DNA of 35,250 bases from Methylocystis sp. Its GTDB lineage: Bacteria > Pseudomonadota > Alphaproteobacteria > Rhizobiales > Beijerinckiaceae. The position numbers and the translations under genes are program-made. Numbering within the stretch: position 1 is the first letter of the stretch; the number at the start of each line of letters is the position of its first letter. The stretch spans positions 1 through 35,250 of the forward strand of contig PERY01000027.1 of NCBI GenBank assembly GCA_002929055.1, in the 5' to 3' direction. Under the pieces are notes generated by a model. The model worked only from the letters and a program-made list of their open reading frames with translations, made no database searches and had not been told where the DNA came from. Shown here piece after piece: positions 7,411 through 16,565 of this stretch.

Positions 7411-8286
7411 TCAGATGTTTTCAAAAAACTCTTTGTCTATATCCACAGCTTCAATCTTCCTGATTTTGACGCCAAGTCGAAGTTCTTTCAGCAGAGAACA
7501 AAGAGCTTCTCCGTCAACTAGATCAATAGCAGGAGCTCCGTCCCGCGTTGCTTCCTTGCGAGCCTCGGAGGTGAAAGAAGCAGTCGTGATGATCAAGCCT
7601 TTATCCGCGCGGCCAACCATTGCCCCACGGAAGTCTCTTACTACCGACGGGCCGACAGTTTGCTTCCATCTCTTCGCCTGAAAAAGAACTTGAAATGAAA
7701 CCAAGTTCATTCGCAGGATGCCGATGCCATCGATGCCGCCATCGTTCGGTTGGCCCGTGACTTCAACCCGGACGAAGCCGCTTTCCCGCATCACTCTCTT
7801 ACAAAGGCGTTCGAAAGCGTCTGATTTCATTGAATGCAAGACAGTGAGAAGCTGGTGGTCCCATAGGGAGCCGTTTGCTTCCGCCTCCTCTGCCTCTGGA
7901 TCAGGAGGAAGTCGGTTCTTTTCCTTTTTCCGTTTTAAATACTCAGCGTTGTGCTCGTTAAACGCATCTGCGACCCTTCTCTTGAGCTCGTTGTCGGTCA
8001 AGCCAGTGGCAGATCTACCAGATTCGGTCAGCACCCAGACGCCCCGCGAAGGGTTCTCAAGGAAGCCGGCTAGCTTGAGATAGCTGCGAGCCCAGGAGAC
8101 GCGGTCAAAAAAGACGAGAGCGCCGCTTTTGGGATATTTAGCGTCCAGAACGCCTGTAGTCGGCTGCAAGAGTTGTGTAACGGCATCTTCAACCTCTTCA
8201 ATTGAACCTGAGCCGCCAAGAGAATCTAAAGCTTGCAGGGTTGGCTTCAATAGATCGTCATATTTAGGAACTGCATCGAGGCTCAT
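7411..8286 (-). CDS. mrr: Mrr-family type IV restriction endonuclease
   Basis: A 291-residue protein with the Mrr layout: N-terminal winged-helix region (about 8-95, YDDLLKPTLQALDSLGGSGS...), a charged linker, and a C-terminal PD-(D/E)xK nuclease domain (about 145-285). Catalytic elements visible are E159 in AFERLCKRVMRESGF, D186 in NDGGIDGIG and the QAK triad element (203-205). Mrr enzymes cleave modified DNA. Start: ATG 8286, which fits the family N-terminus; a GTG at 8361 would add 25 residues of no similarity. Codon use is much less GC-ending than in tsaD next door, and there is no methyltransferase or specificity partner, so this is an orphan, probably acquired, defence gene placed between core genes. 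Function as a modification-dependent enzyme is inference. Confidence 0.88.
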   Translation of the reverse strand: MSLDAVPKYDDLLKPTLQALDSLGGSGSIEEVEDAVTQLLQPTTGVLDAKYPKSGALVFFDRVSWARSYLKLAGFLENPSRGVWVLTESGRSATGLTDNELKRRVADAFNEHNAEYLKRKKEKNRLPPDPEAEEAEANGSLWDHQLLTVLHSMKSDAFERLCKRVMRESGFVRVEVTGQPNDGGIDGIGILRMNLVSFQVLFQAKRWKQTVGPSVVRDFRGAMVGRADKGLIITTASFTSEARKEATRDGAPAIDLVDGEALCSLLKELRLGVKIRKIEAVDIDKEFFENI

Positions 8287-8479
8287 GGCGGGTTCCGCTT
8301 TCGGATTTGTTCGGATTTTATTGCACAGCGACCGCTCGACGGAAAGTTTCACAGTGCCCACGCCTAAACCCTTCAGAAACCATAAGTCGCTAAAGCTTTA
8401 ACCGTTGCGGTCAGTTAACCGGGATCGTCGTATCCGGCCCGGGCGTTAAAAAGGCGCGTTTCGCGCCTAAGGAGTGTGC

Positions 8480-9541
8480 ATGCGCGTTCTCGGCATCGAA
8501 ACCACCTGCGACGAGACGGCTGTGGCTGTCGTGTCGGACCGCCTCGGCATGGACGGCGGCGACATCCTTTCCAACGAAGTGCTCAGCCAGATCGCCCAGC
8601 ATGCGGCCTATGGCGGCGTCGTGCCGGAGATCGCCGCGCGCGCCCATATCGACGTTCTGGACCGGCTCATCGTCCGCGCGCTGGCCAACGCGAAGGTGGA
8701 GCTCGACGACATCGACGCCATCGCGGCGGCGGCGGGGCCGGGGCTCATCGGCGGCGTTCTCATCGGCGTCACGGCGGCGAAGGGGCTCGCGCTCGCGACC
8801 GGCAAGCCTTTCATCGCAGTGAACCATCTGGAGGCCCACGCGCTCACGGCGCGCCTCACCGATCATCTCGATTTTCCTTATGTCGCGCTGCTGATTTCGG
8901 GAGGCCACACGCAACTCGTCGCGGTGAAGGGGATCGGAGAGTACCGCCGCCTTGGTTCGACCGTCGATGACGCTGCGGGCGAAGCCTTCGACAAGGTCGC
9001 CAAGATGCTCGGCCTCGGCTATCCCGGCGGCCCGCAGATCGAACAGCTCGCCCAGGACGGCGACGCCCACCGTTTCGATTTCCCGCGTCCCATGCTCGGG
9101 CGGGCCGGCGCCGATTTCTCCCTCTCGGGGCTGAAAACCGCCGTGCGGCAGGAAATCCTGAAGATCGGGACGCCGGGAGAGCAGGACACGAAAGACCTCG
9201 CCGCCTCTTTCCAGGCCGCCATCGTGGATGTGATCGTCGATCGCGTCCGCGCCGGCGTGCGGCTCTTCACGGAAGGCGAGGGGCGGCCAAGCGGGCTCGT
9301 CATCGGCGGGGGCGTCGCCGCCAATGGCGCGATCCGCCGCGCGCTCACGCGGCTTTGCGCCGAGAGCGGCCTGCGTTTCGTCTCGCCCCCCGCGAATCTG
9401 TGCTCCGACAATGGCGCCATCATCGCCTGGGCGGGTCTGGAGCGCTTCAAGCGGGGCATGACGGACGATCTCGGCTTCGCGGCGCGGCCGCGCTGGCCGC
9501 TGGACGCTTCCGCGAGCGGGACGCATCACGGCAAGGCGTAA
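8480..9541 (+). CDS. tsaD: tRNA N6-adenosine threonylcarbamoyltransferase TsaD
   Basis: A 353-residue ASKHA-fold protein (Gcp/YgjD/Kae1 family) that transfers threonylcarbamoyl to A37 of ANN-decoding tRNAs, in complex with TsaB and TsaE. The start ATG 8480 follows AAGGAG at a 5-bp distance and gives the universal N-terminus [18 protein letters not shown]; the GTG at 8474 lies inside that ribosome binding site. Metal-binding histidines are in NHLEAH (about 114-119); the ATP-binding [30 protein letters not shown] and GGGVAANG segments are all present. First gene of a compact unit with a PLD-like nuclease (4 bp later) and gpsA. Confidence 0.97.
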   Translation: MRVLGIETTCDETAVAVVSDRLGMDGGDILSNEVLSQIAQHAAYGGVVPEIAARAHIDVLDRLIVRALANAKVELDDIDAIAAAAGPGLIGGVLIGVTAAKGLALATGKPFIAVNHLEAHALTARLTDHLDFPYVALLISGGHTQLVAVKGIGEYRRLGSTVDDAAGEAFDKVAKMLGLGYPGGPQIEQLAQDGDAHRFDFPRPMLGRAGADFSLSGLKTAVRQEILKIGTPGEQDTKDLAASFQAAIVDVIVDRVRAGVRLFTEGEGRPSGLVIGGGVAANGAIRRALTRLCAESGLRFVSPPANLCSDNGAIIAWAGLERFKRGMTDDLGFAARPRWPLDASASGTHHGKA

Positions 9542-9545
9542 TCCC

Positions 9546-10094
9546 TTGCGCCGAACCTTCTTCGCGGCGCTGGCGTTTCTGCTGCTCGCGCCGGAGCCGC
9601 AGGCGGCGGGGCCACTCTCGCAGGAGCCGCTCTATGCGGGCGTGCGCGTCTATTACGGCCCCGGCGACGGCTTCGAGACGGTGGACGCGCGGCTCATCAA
9701 TGGCGCGCGCCACTCGATCGATATGGCGGCTTATTTGCTCACGGACCGCGCGCTGGTGACGGCGCTGGGTCGCGCCGCCATGCGCGGCGTGAAGGTGCGT
9801 CTCTATCTCGACGGCGAGGAGACAGGCCGCAGCGCCCCTTTCGAGCAGATCGCCGACGCGCCGAACATGGAGGTGCGACTAAAGGCGCGCGGGCGTGATC
9901 TCATGCATCTGAAATCCTATCAGGTCGACGGCCGTACGCTGCGAACGGGGTCTACCAACTTCTCCGTCTCCGGAGAGGTCTATCAGGACAATGATCTCAT
10001 CGTTATAGACAGCCCGCAGGCGGCGGCCCGCTTTCGTGCAGCGTTCGAACGGCTGTGGGCGCGCCCGGACAATCAGCGGATCGGCTTGAGATGA
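9546..10094 (+). CDS. Exported phospholipase D-like (Nuc-type) protein
   Basis: A 182-residue protein with an N-terminal signal peptide (about residues 1-20, ending Ala-Ala-Gly) and one PLD/HKD motif: HLKSYQVD (H-x-K-x4-D) followed by GSTNFS, the usual G-S-x-N-F-S end of the motif. Small single-HKD members such as Nuc work as dimers on nucleic acids; larger two-HKD enzymes act on phospholipids. The start is TTG 9546, four bases after tsaD; no ATG gives the signal peptide. Its stop overlaps the gpsA ATG by four bases. The place between tsaD and gpsA suggests co-transcription, not a shared pathway. Substrate (DNA, RNA or lipid) cannot be told from the sequence. Confidence 0.85.
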   Translation: MRRTFFAALAFLLLAPEPQAAGPLSQEPLYAGVRVYYGPGDGFETVDARLINGARHSIDMAAYLLTDRALVTALGRAAMRGVKVRLYLDGEETGRSAPFEQIADAPNMEVRLKARGRDLMHLKSYQVDGRTLRTGSTNFSVSGEVYQDNDLIVIDSPQAAARFRAAFERLWARPDNQRIGLR

Positions 10095-11080
10095 CACGCG
10101 ACCATCTTGCAGTTCTGGGCGCCGGGGCCTGGGGAACGGCGCTGGCCAATGTCGCCGCGCAGGGCCGCGAGCGCGTGCCGCTCTGGGGGCATGACGCCGC
10201 TCATGCCGCGGCGCTTGCGCAGGACCGAGAAAACAAGCGCCACCTTGCCGGCCTGCCGCTGCCCGCCGCCGTAGCGCCGACAAGCGATCTCTCCTGTATG
10301 CGGGACGCGCGCATCGTGCTTGCCGTCGTTCCGGCGCAGGCTTTGCGTGACGTCGCCCGCGCCGTGCGTCCGCATCTCAAGGACGGCGCGGCTTTCGTCA
10401 TTTGTGCGAAGGGGATCGAGCGGGACACGCGCAACTTCATGAGCGAGGTCGTCGCGCGGGAATTGCCGCAGGCGCAGCCGGCCGTTCTCTCGGGGCCGAG
10501 CTTCGCGATGGATGTCTGCAAGGGCCTGCCCACAGCCGTCACGCTCGCGGCGCAGGACGAGACTCTGGCGCAGCGCCTGTGCGAAGAAATATCGACCAGA
10601 ACGTTCCGGCTCTATCGCTCGACCGATCTTCTCGGGGTCGAGATCGGGGGCGCGGCGAAGAACGTTTTCGCCATCGCGGCCGGGATGTCGTCGGGCCGGG
10701 GGCTGGGCGCGAGCGCGCAGGCCGCGCTCATCGCCCGAAGCTTTGCGGAACTCTCGCGCCTCGGCCGCGCGCTTGGCGCAAGAAGCGAGACGCTGATGGG
10801 GCTCTCGGGCCTTGGCGATCTGGTTCTGACCTGCGGTTCCGCGCAGTCGCGCAACTTCGCCTTCGGGCAGGCGCTGGGGCAGGGCGCGGCGGTGAAGGAC
10901 GCTTCCGGCGGCAAACTCACAGAGGGCGCCTTCACGGCGCATGTTCTCCTGGAGATGGCCCGCGCCGCGGGCGTTGAAATGCCGATCGTAGAGGCGGTGG
11001 ACGCCATTCTCTCGTCGCGCCTCAGCGTCGATGCGGCGATCGAAGCCTTGCTGATGCGGCCCTTGAAGGCGGAGAGCTAG
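10091..11080 (+). CDS. gpsA: Glycerol-3-phosphate dehydrogenase [NAD(P)+]
   Basis: A 329-residue enzyme reducing dihydroxyacetone phosphate to sn-glycerol 3-phosphate for phospholipid synthesis, in the cytoplasm. The Rossmann motif is GAGAWGTALA near residues 9-18; CAKGIE, LSGPSFA, the catalytic lysine in GGAAKNVFAIAAG and the LSGLGDLVLTC and SRN segments follow in the family order. Start: ATG 10091 in the ATGA overlap with the upstream PLD-like gene; the in-frame codon at 10055 would extend into it. The gene ends 11 bp before the convergent sensor kinase. Confidence 0.97.
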   Translation: MTRDHLAVLGAGAWGTALANVAAQGRERVPLWGHDAAHAAALAQDRENKRHLAGLPLPAAVAPTSDLSCMRDARIVLAVVPAQALRDVARAVRPHLKDGAAFVICAKGIERDTRNFMSEVVARELPQAQPAVLSGPSFAMDVCKGLPTAVTLAAQDETLAQRLCEEISTRTFRLYRSTDLLGVEIGGAAKNVFAIAAGMSSGRGLGASAQAALIARSFAELSRLGRALGARSETLMGLSGLGDLVLTCGSAQSRNFAFGQALGQGAAVKDASGGKLTEGAFTAHVLLEMARAAGVEMPIVEAVDAILSSRLSVDAAIEALLMRPLKAES

Positions 11081-11091
11081 TTCCCGAACGT

Positions 11092-13035
11092 TCAGCGCTT
11101 CGGCGGCTTTCCTTCCGGCAAGGTGGCGCGCGCGTCGAGGGTTTCCCGGATTTTCCGTGCGAGCTGGGCCAGCGAAAAAGGCTTGGCGAGCAGATTCACA
11201 TTGGGGTCGAGCATGCCGTTGGAAGCGATCGAGCCGGAGGGATAGCCGGTGATGAACAGCACATGCAAAGCATGTCGGCGGAACACCGCCTCGCGCGCGA
11301 GACGCGCGCCGTCCATGCCGGGCATGACCACGTCGGTGATCATGAGCGCAATATCCGCCCGCTCCCGGATGATCTGGATTGCAGTCTTTCCGCTTTCCGC
11401 TTCGAGCACCGTGTAGCCGAGTTCCCGGACGCCTTGCGCGGTCACGCGGCGGGCCGTGTCGTCGTCCTCGACGACGAGCACCACTTCCTCGGGCCGGCCG
11501 CGCGGAAATTCCTCCGGCTTCGGTTCGGAAACGACCTGAGCCGGAGCGGCTTCTTCCCCTTCGACATAACGAGGCAGATAGAGCTTGATCGTCGTGCCGC
11601 GCCCGCTTTTCGAGTGAATCTGCACGTGGCCGCCCGACTGCCTCACGAAGCCATGCACCTGGGACAGGCCAAGACCGGTCCCCTTGCCGACCGGCTTTGT
11701 CGTAAAGAACGGGTCGAACGCTTTCTCGACGACCTCCGGCGGCATGCCGCAACCTGTATCGGTGACGGCCACCATCACATATTGGCCGGGGCGGGCGTCG
11801 GGGTTCTCGTCCGAATAAGCCTGATCGAGAGCCGCATTCCCCGTCTCTATCGTCAATTGTCCGCCATCCCGCATGGCGTCCCGTGCGTTGACTGCGAGAT
11901 TGAGGATCGCGTTCTCGAGTTCATTGGCGTCTATCTGCGTCAGCCACAAATCCTTTTCCAGCGAGGTCGAGAATTGCACGTTGCCGCCCAGCGTTCGCTG
12001 CAGGATCGTGGACATGCCGGCGACGAGGTCGTTGGCGTTCAATGGCGTCGGGTGGAGCGGCTGCACTCGGGAGAACGCCAGCAATCGATGCACGAGGTTG
12101 GCCGCGCGCTCCGTGCCGTCGAGCGCAGACTGGATGAGCTTGTCGGCCCCATCCTCGCCTTTCTGAAGCTTCCGGCGCAGGATGTTCAGACTCGCGACGA
12201 CGACGCCGAGCATATTGTTGAAGTCGTGCGCTATGCCGCCGGTGAGCTGACCCAGAGCTTCAAGCTTTTGCGACTGCCGCAATTGCGCTTCGAGCGCGGC
12301 GCGGCGCGTCGATTCCTCGATGAGCTGGTTATAGGCCGCTCGCAGCGAGTCGCTGGACTTGCGCAGCGCGTTCATCTGCTTTTCGGCGACGAAGATCGTG
12401 AATCCTGCGACGCTCGCGATGATGACGACTAGCGCGCCGATCGCGGTTTGCAGCGTGTCGGTCGCCTCGCCGAGCTTCGCTTCGCGGCGGCGGAAGAGGT
12501 CTTCCTCACTGGCGATCATTTCCGATATGACGGCGTCGATCTGGTCCATGAGTTGTTTGCCGCGACCGCCTTGGACGATCTGCGTCGCTTCATCGAAGCG
12601 GCCCGTCCTCATCAGCTCCAGCTTGTTCAGCAGAAGGCCGATCCGTTCGCGCAGGACAGGCGAAATCCTCTGAAGTCTTTCTGTCTGCGCGGGATTGTCG
12701 GCGACAAGGGCGCCGATGCCGGTCAAATCCCTTTCCAGCCGTGCGGACAGACCTTCCTTCGGCGCGAAATAGCTCGGGTCTCGTGTGATGAGGAAGCCGC
12801 GCTCCTCGCTTTCCGCGCGACGCACGAAGCCTTCGAGCCGGTTCAGGGCGCCTTCTACCTCGAGCGTATGGCGCAGCAGGGCGCCGCTATCGCGCCGGTG
12901 CTGCTCCGTGCGGATCGTGACCAGTCCGGCCGCGGCCAGCACGGAGAAGGCCACAATCAGACTGACCGTCTCAAAAGACAAAAACGTTCGCGTTGCGGCC
13001 ATGCCGGGTCCAACTGCGCATCCGATAGCAAACAT
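11092..13035 (-). CDS. CHASE3-type hybrid sensor histidine kinase/response regulator
   Basis: A 647-residue membrane kinase. Segments in order: TM1 about 20-42; an extracytoplasmic helical CHASE3-like domain about 45-190 (EERGFLITRDPSYF is the characteristic stretch); TM2 about 197-217; coiled coil; HisKA with phospho-accepting H270 in GGIAHDFNNML; ATPase domain with NLAVNARDAM, VTDTGCGMP, FDPFFTTK and GTGLGLSQV; and a C-terminal receiver domain (518-635) with Asp pair EDDD, phosphorylation site D568 in MITDVVMPGMDG and the LLAKPF lysine. There is no output domain and no adjacent response regulator, so phosphate must pass to a partner elsewhere, or the receiver acts as a sink. An alternative start is ATG 13002 (M12). 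The signal sensed is unknown. Confidence 0.93.
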   Translation of the reverse strand: MFAIGCAVGPGMAATRTFLSFETVSLIVAFSVLAAAGLVTIRTEQHRRDSGALLRHTLEVEGALNRLEGFVRRAESEERGFLITRDPSYFAPKEGLSARLERDLTGIGALVADNPAQTERLQRISPVLRERIGLLLNKLELMRTGRFDEATQIVQGGRGKQLMDQIDAVISEMIASEEDLFRRREAKLGEATDTLQTAIGALVVIIASVAGFTIFVAEKQMNALRKSSDSLRAAYNQLIEESTRRAALEAQLRQSQKLEALGQLTGGIAHDFNNMLGVVVASLNILRRKLQKGEDGADKLIQSALDGTERAANLVHRLLAFSRVQPLHPTPLNANDLVAGMSTILQRTLGGNVQFSTSLEKDLWLTQIDANELENAILNLAVNARDAMRDGGQLTIETGNAALDQAYSDENPDARPGQYVMVAVTDTGCGMPPEVVEKAFDPFFTTKPVGKGTGLGLSQVHGFVRQSGGHVQIHSKSGRGTTIKLYLPRYVEGEEAAPAQVVSEPKPEEFPRGRPEEVVLVVEDDDTARRVTAQGVRELGYTVLEAESGKTAIQIIRERADIALMITDVVMPGMDGARLAREAVFRRHALHVLFITGYPSGSIASNGMLDPNVNLLAKPFSLAQLARKIRETLDARATLPEGKPPKR

Positions 13036-13118
13036 TAAGCGTTCTGCGACGCCCTACGCCAGCGTCGCGGCAAAGCCTTAGTCACGCCGCCTGAAGCGCC
13101 TGCCGGCGACGCCGCGCG

Positions 13119-14957
13119 TCAGGCCTTAGGAACCTCGCGCACGGCGCCGCGCGATGCGCTCGTGGTCATGGCCGCATAGGCGCGCAGCGCGGTCGAGATT
13201 TTGCGATGACGCGGACTTGCGGGAGCGAAGCCCTTCGCCGCTTGAACAGCGCGCCGCGCGGAAAGTTCCGTTTCGCTCACGTTGAGCGTGATTTTGCGGT
13301 TGGGAATGTCGATCTCGATACGATCGCCGTCCATGACAACCGCAATCAAACCGCCTTCTGCCGCTTCCGGCGACACGTGGCCGATGGAGAGCCCCGAGGT
13401 GCCGCCCGAAAAGCGGCCGTCCGTGATCAGCGCGCAAGCTTTGCCGAGGCCCTTGGATTTCAGATAGCTTGTCGGGTAGAGCATCTCCTGCATGCCGGGG
13501 CCGCCGCGCGGACCCTCGTAGCGGATGACGACCACATCGCCTTCCTTCACGCCGCCAGTAAGGATGGCGGAGACCGCTGCATCCTGGCTTTCGAAGACGC
13601 GCGCCGGGCCCGAAAATTTCAGAATCGATTCATCGACGCCCGCGGTCTTCACGATGCAGCCGTCCTCCGCGAGATTGCCGAAGAGCACGGCGAGGCCGCC
13701 GTCCTTCGAGAAAGCGTTGTCCGCGTCGCGGATGGCGCCCTTTTCACGGTCCGTGTCGAGGTCGTCGTAGCGGCGCTCCTGGCTGAAGGCGACCTGGGTG
13801 GGCACGCCCCCCGGGGCGGCGCGGAAGAATGTTTTCGCGGTCTCGCTCGACGAAACGGCGACGTCCCAGCGCGCAATGCTGTCGGCCATCGTGGGGCTGT
13901 GCACGGTCGGCAGATCGCCATGCAGAAGGCCGGCGCGCAGAAGCCCGCCGAGAATCGCGACGACGCCGCCGGCGCGATGCACATCCTCCATGTGCACGTC
14001 CGCCACGGAGGGCGCGACCTTGCACAGCACCGGCACGCGGCGCGACATGCGATCAATGTCGTTCATGGTGAAATTCACCTCGCCTTCGTGCGCGGCGGCG
14101 AGGAGATGCAGCACGGTGTTGGTCGAGCCGCCCATGGCGATGTCGAGCGCGATGGCGTTCTCGAAAGCCTTGAAGCTCGCGATGGAGCGCGGCAGCGCGC
14201 TTTCGTCGTCCTGTTCGTAGTAACGCTTGGCGAGGTCGACGATGAGATGTCCGGCCTCGACGAAGAGGCGCTTGCGGTCCGCGTGGGTCGCGAGCGTCGT
14301 GCCGTTGCCCGGGAGCGAGAGGCCCAGGGCCTCGGTGAGGCAGTTCATGCTGTTCGCGGTGAACATGCCGGAGCAGGAGCCGCAGGTCGGGCAGGCGGAG
14401 CGCTCGATCGCCTGCACGTCGCTCTCGGCCACGCGCTCGTCGGCGGCGGCGACGATGGCGTCGACGAGGTCGAGCGAATGTTCCTTGCCAGCGAGCACGA
14501 CCTTGCCGGCCTCCATTGGCCCGCCGGAAACGAAGACCGTCGGGATGTTGAGGCGCAGCGACGCCATCAGCATGCCGGGGGTGATCTTGTCGCAATTGGA
14601 GATGCAGACCAGCGCATCGGCGCAATGGGCGTTGGCCATGTATTCGACGCTGTCGGCGATGACCTCGCGCGAGGGCAGCGAATAGAGCATCCCGTCATGG
14701 CCCATCGCGATGCCGTCGTCCACGGCGATGGTGTTGAACTCTTTCGCGACGCCGCCCGCCTTCTCCACCTCGCGTGCGACGAGCTGGCCGAGATCCTTCA
14801 GATGCACATGGCCCGGCACGAACTGGGTGAAGCTGTTCGCGATGGCGATGATCGGCTTGCCGAAATCCTCATCCTTCATGCCGGTGGCGCGCCAGAGGCC
14901 GCGCGCGCCCGCCATATTGCGGCCGTGGGTGGTGGTCCGTGAGCGATAGGGAGGCAT
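13119..14957 (-). CDS. ilvD: Dihydroxy-acid dehydratase
   Basis: A 612-residue IlvD/Edd-family enzyme converting 2,3-dihydroxy-isovalerate and its methyl homologue to the 2-keto acids in valine, leucine and isoleucine synthesis. Iron-sulphur ligands are visible at C122 ([10 protein letters not shown]) and in CPTCGSC (C189-C195). The N-terminus [27 protein letters not shown] and the C-terminal [23 protein letters not shown] match the family, and the length is that of the long (E. coli-like) form. Cytoplasmic. It stands alone: the kinase gene downstream starts more than 80 bp away and upstream is a 320-bp gap. Confidence 0.97.
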   Translation of the reverse strand: MPPYRSRTTTHGRNMAGARGLWRATGMKDEDFGKPIIAIANSFTQFVPGHVHLKDLGQLVAREVEKAGGVAKEFNTIAVDDGIAMGHDGMLYSLPSREVIADSVEYMANAHCADALVCISNCDKITPGMLMASLRLNIPTVFVSGGPMEAGKVVLAGKEHSLDLVDAIVAAADERVAESDVQAIERSACPTCGSCSGMFTANSMNCLTEALGLSLPGNGTTLATHADRKRLFVEAGHLIVDLAKRYYEQDDESALPRSIASFKAFENAIALDIAMGGSTNTVLHLLAAAHEGEVNFTMNDIDRMSRRVPVLCKVAPSVADVHMEDVHRAGGVVAILGGLLRAGLLHGDLPTVHSPTMADSIARWDVAVSSSETAKTFFRAAPGGVPTQVAFSQERRYDDLDTDREKGAIRDADNAFSKDGGLAVLFGNLAEDGCIVKTAGVDESILKFSGPARVFESQDAAVSAILTGGVKEGDVVVIRYEGPRGGPGMQEMLYPTSYLKSKGLGKACALITDGRFSGGTSGLSIGHVSPEAAEGGLIAVVMDGDRIEIDIPNRKITLNVSETELSARRAVQAAKGFAPASPRHRKISTALRAYAAMTTSASRGAVREVPKA

Positions 14958-15277
14958 GGGCGGAAACTTTCCTGCTGCGCGAGATTGTCGAGGCGATAGC
15001 CCAGGCCGCGCGCCCCCGCAACCTCGACATATGCCTATGGATTTATATCATGGATCGTAAAAAGCGATAGATCGAATCGCGAAGGTTCCGTCCTGGCGGT
15101 TGTGCTCGACGCCAGCTAACTTTCGATCAGTGATCGGCTTTTTATGCAGAGATCGCGGTCTGCACCCGGCGAGGGCCGATTGGGCCGCCACAAAACACAA
15201 GCCCGAAAGCGCGTGACGGCCGCAACTGGACCGCAGGCTTTCGGGCTTTGAGAAGAGCGCGAAGGACGCCCTATGGC
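14958..15277. other. 320-bp intergenic region, terminator at its right end
   Basis: Lies upstream of ilvD and downstream of the acyl-carrier-like gene, both on the minus strand. It contains the terminator described at 15199-15248 and presumably the ilvD promoter. A locally AT-rich patch (about 15030-15060 and 15130-15150) is the likeliest promoter area. I found no open frame with codon use like the neighbours, no RNA gene and no leader peptide rich in branched-chain codons that would indicate attenuation. Confidence 0.5.
15199..15248 (-). terminator. Intrinsic terminator of the acyl-carrier-like gene
   Basis: AAGCCCGAAAGC (15199-15210) and its exact complement GCTTTCGGGCTT (15237-15248) form a 12-bp stem with a 26-base loop. 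On the minus strand the stem is followed by GTGTTTTGTGG, a T-rich tail. It lies about 30 bp after the stop codon of the gene at 15278. Confidence 0.75.
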
Positions 15278-15538
15278 TCACGCAGCCTGGCGGGCTACGG
15301 CGGCGGGCTTCAACTCATTGAGGCAGGCGACGATGGCGTTGATGGAGGAAAAGCTCTGGCGGCGGAGCATATTCACCGGGAACTCGACGTCGAAAGCCTC
15401 TTCCAGGGCGAGCATGGTGCGGATCGCGGCGAAGGGCGTCAGCCCCGCCTGATAAAGGTCCGCATTATCGGATAGCGTCTCAATCGGGGTGTGCAGGCGG
15501 CCGTTGTCTTGAAGAAGACGGCGGATTGTCTCGATCAT
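15278..15538 (-). CDS. Acyl carrier protein-like protein without the phosphopantetheine serine
   Basis: An 86-residue protein with the ACP four-helix pattern; MLALEEAFDVEFP aligns with VMALEEEFDTEIP of E. coli AcpP. Aligning back from there, the AcpP motif Asp-Ser-Leu corresponds to Thr-Pro-Phe in AGLTPFAAI, so the serine that carries 4'-phosphopantetheine is proline here. I recall rhizobial homologues reading GLTSFASV (serine present) and others reading GLTPFAAI, so the change may mark a subfamily and not a mutation. Start: ATG 15538 with GGAG 9 bp upstream; a TTG at 15553 would overlap that site. A strong terminator follows. Monocistronic. Function unknown: it may be a carrier relic, or a regulator or binding partner of ACP enzymes. 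Confidence 0.8.
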   Translation of the reverse strand: MIETIRRLLQDNGRLHTPIETLSDNADLYQAGLTPFAAIRTMLALEEAFDVEFPVNMLRRQSFSSINAIVACLNELKPAAVARQAA

Positions 15539-15781
15539 GATTCCCAACTCCAAAGGCGCACGCGAGGCATTCGCGCGGGCCGCGGGCTTGCGCTTGAAGT
15601 GATGATCGCGATTGTTTCAGGCAATCGTGAATATCAAGGAAATAAATGGGGCGCCGAGCCTGAACCGAAAATGAATTTTCCGAAATTTGAACCATTTTTC
15701 GTGGGGCGCCTGGTTAACGAAAAGTAAGCTGTGCGCAAGGGGATAGTGGCGCATGGCCAGATGATGCTTTAACGTGCCTCG

Positions 15782-16546
15782 ATGCGGAAAACTCTCCAGC
15801 CGACCTTGCTTCTGCTCTTGCTCGCGCTCTGCGTGGGAACCGCATGGGCGCAGCAGGATGAACCGCCCACTCTCGGCGAGGACAACGAAGGCGGGAACTT
15901 CCTCTTCATCCCCGGGATTGGGAAAATCCCGCTTCCGCCCGGCGCGCGGGGCTTCGGTCCCGGCAATCCGCCCGGCGACCGCGAGGAGGGGCTGGCTCCA
16001 AGGCGCCTTGGCCCCAAGGCCGCCGCTCCGCATCCCGAGCCGCCGAAATCCCCCGAGGAACGTCAGGCGCAGGAGATGAGCCGACTCTTCGCCAAGCTGG
16101 CCGAGGCGGAGGACGAGCGCGAGGCGCAGGCCGCGGCCGCCGCCATCCTGCGCCGGTGGGGCCAGTCCGGCTCGGACACCGTCGACCTCCTCGCCGCACG
16201 GGCGCTCGCCGCCGAGACGGCCGGGGCGCCCGCGCTGGCAAGAAACTTGTTGGATTATATCGTCGCTCTCTCTCCCAACTGGCCAGAAGGATTCGTCCGA
16301 CGCGCGCGCGTCATGGCGGCTGAAGGAGACGTGGCGGGCGCGCTTGGAGACCTCGAAACGGCCGCCCGGCTGGAGCCCAGGCGTTTCGACGCGCTCGAGG
16401 CGCTCGGCTCCCTGTCGGAAAAGGCGGGCGAGAAGAAGCGCGCGCTCGAGGCCTATCGAAAAGCGCTCGAGATTTCGCCCCGCAACGAGTCGCTTCATAA
16501 AAACGAGGAACGGCTTCGCATAGAAGTCGAAGGGCGTGACATTTAA
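15782..16546 (+). CDS. Exported TPR-repeat protein
   Basis: A 254-residue protein: signal peptide (residues 1-23, ending AWA before QQDEPP), a low-complexity Gly/Pro-rich segment (about 35-90, [21 protein letters not shown]...), a charged helical region, then helical hairpins from about 130 to 245 that fit tetratricopeptide repeats (the clearest are [20 protein letters not shown] and [19 protein letters not shown]). Such periplasmic TPR proteins are scaffolds; nothing here names the partner. It is followed 19 bp after its stop by the RutE-like gene. The 240-bp gap before it contains two TGGGGCGCC repeats (about 15647 and 15700). Confidence 0.82.
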   Translation: MRKTLQPTLLLLLLALCVGTAWAQQDEPPTLGEDNEGGNFLFIPGIGKIPLPPGARGFGPGNPPGDREEGLAPRRLGPKAAAPHPEPPKSPEERQAQEMSRLFAKLAEAEDEREAQAAAAAILRRWGQSGSDTVDLLAARALAAETAGAPALARNLLDYIVALSPNWPEGFVRRARVMAAEGDVAGALGDLETAARLEPRRFDALEALGSLSEKAGEKKRALEAYRKALEISPRNESLHKNEERLRIEVEGRDI

Positions 16547-16565
16547 GTCCCAGAGGGCAGGGTCG

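Noticed and set aside
10073..11752. Long minus-strand frame across gpsA and the end of the kinase gene; a similar one opposite tsaD (8411-9529).
   Set aside because: Both are shadows caused by high GC at third codon positions; the Arg/Ala-rich products show no domain.
13206..14942. Long open frame on the plus strand opposite ilvD (578 codons).
   Set aside because: It is the mirror of a GC-ending coding strand; the translated product is of low complexity with no motif, while ilvD has every family signature.
15600..15780. Two TGGGGCGCC words around an AT-rich segment as a mobile-element scar.
   Set aside because: Too short and GC-typical to support; no inverted arms or duplicated flanks.
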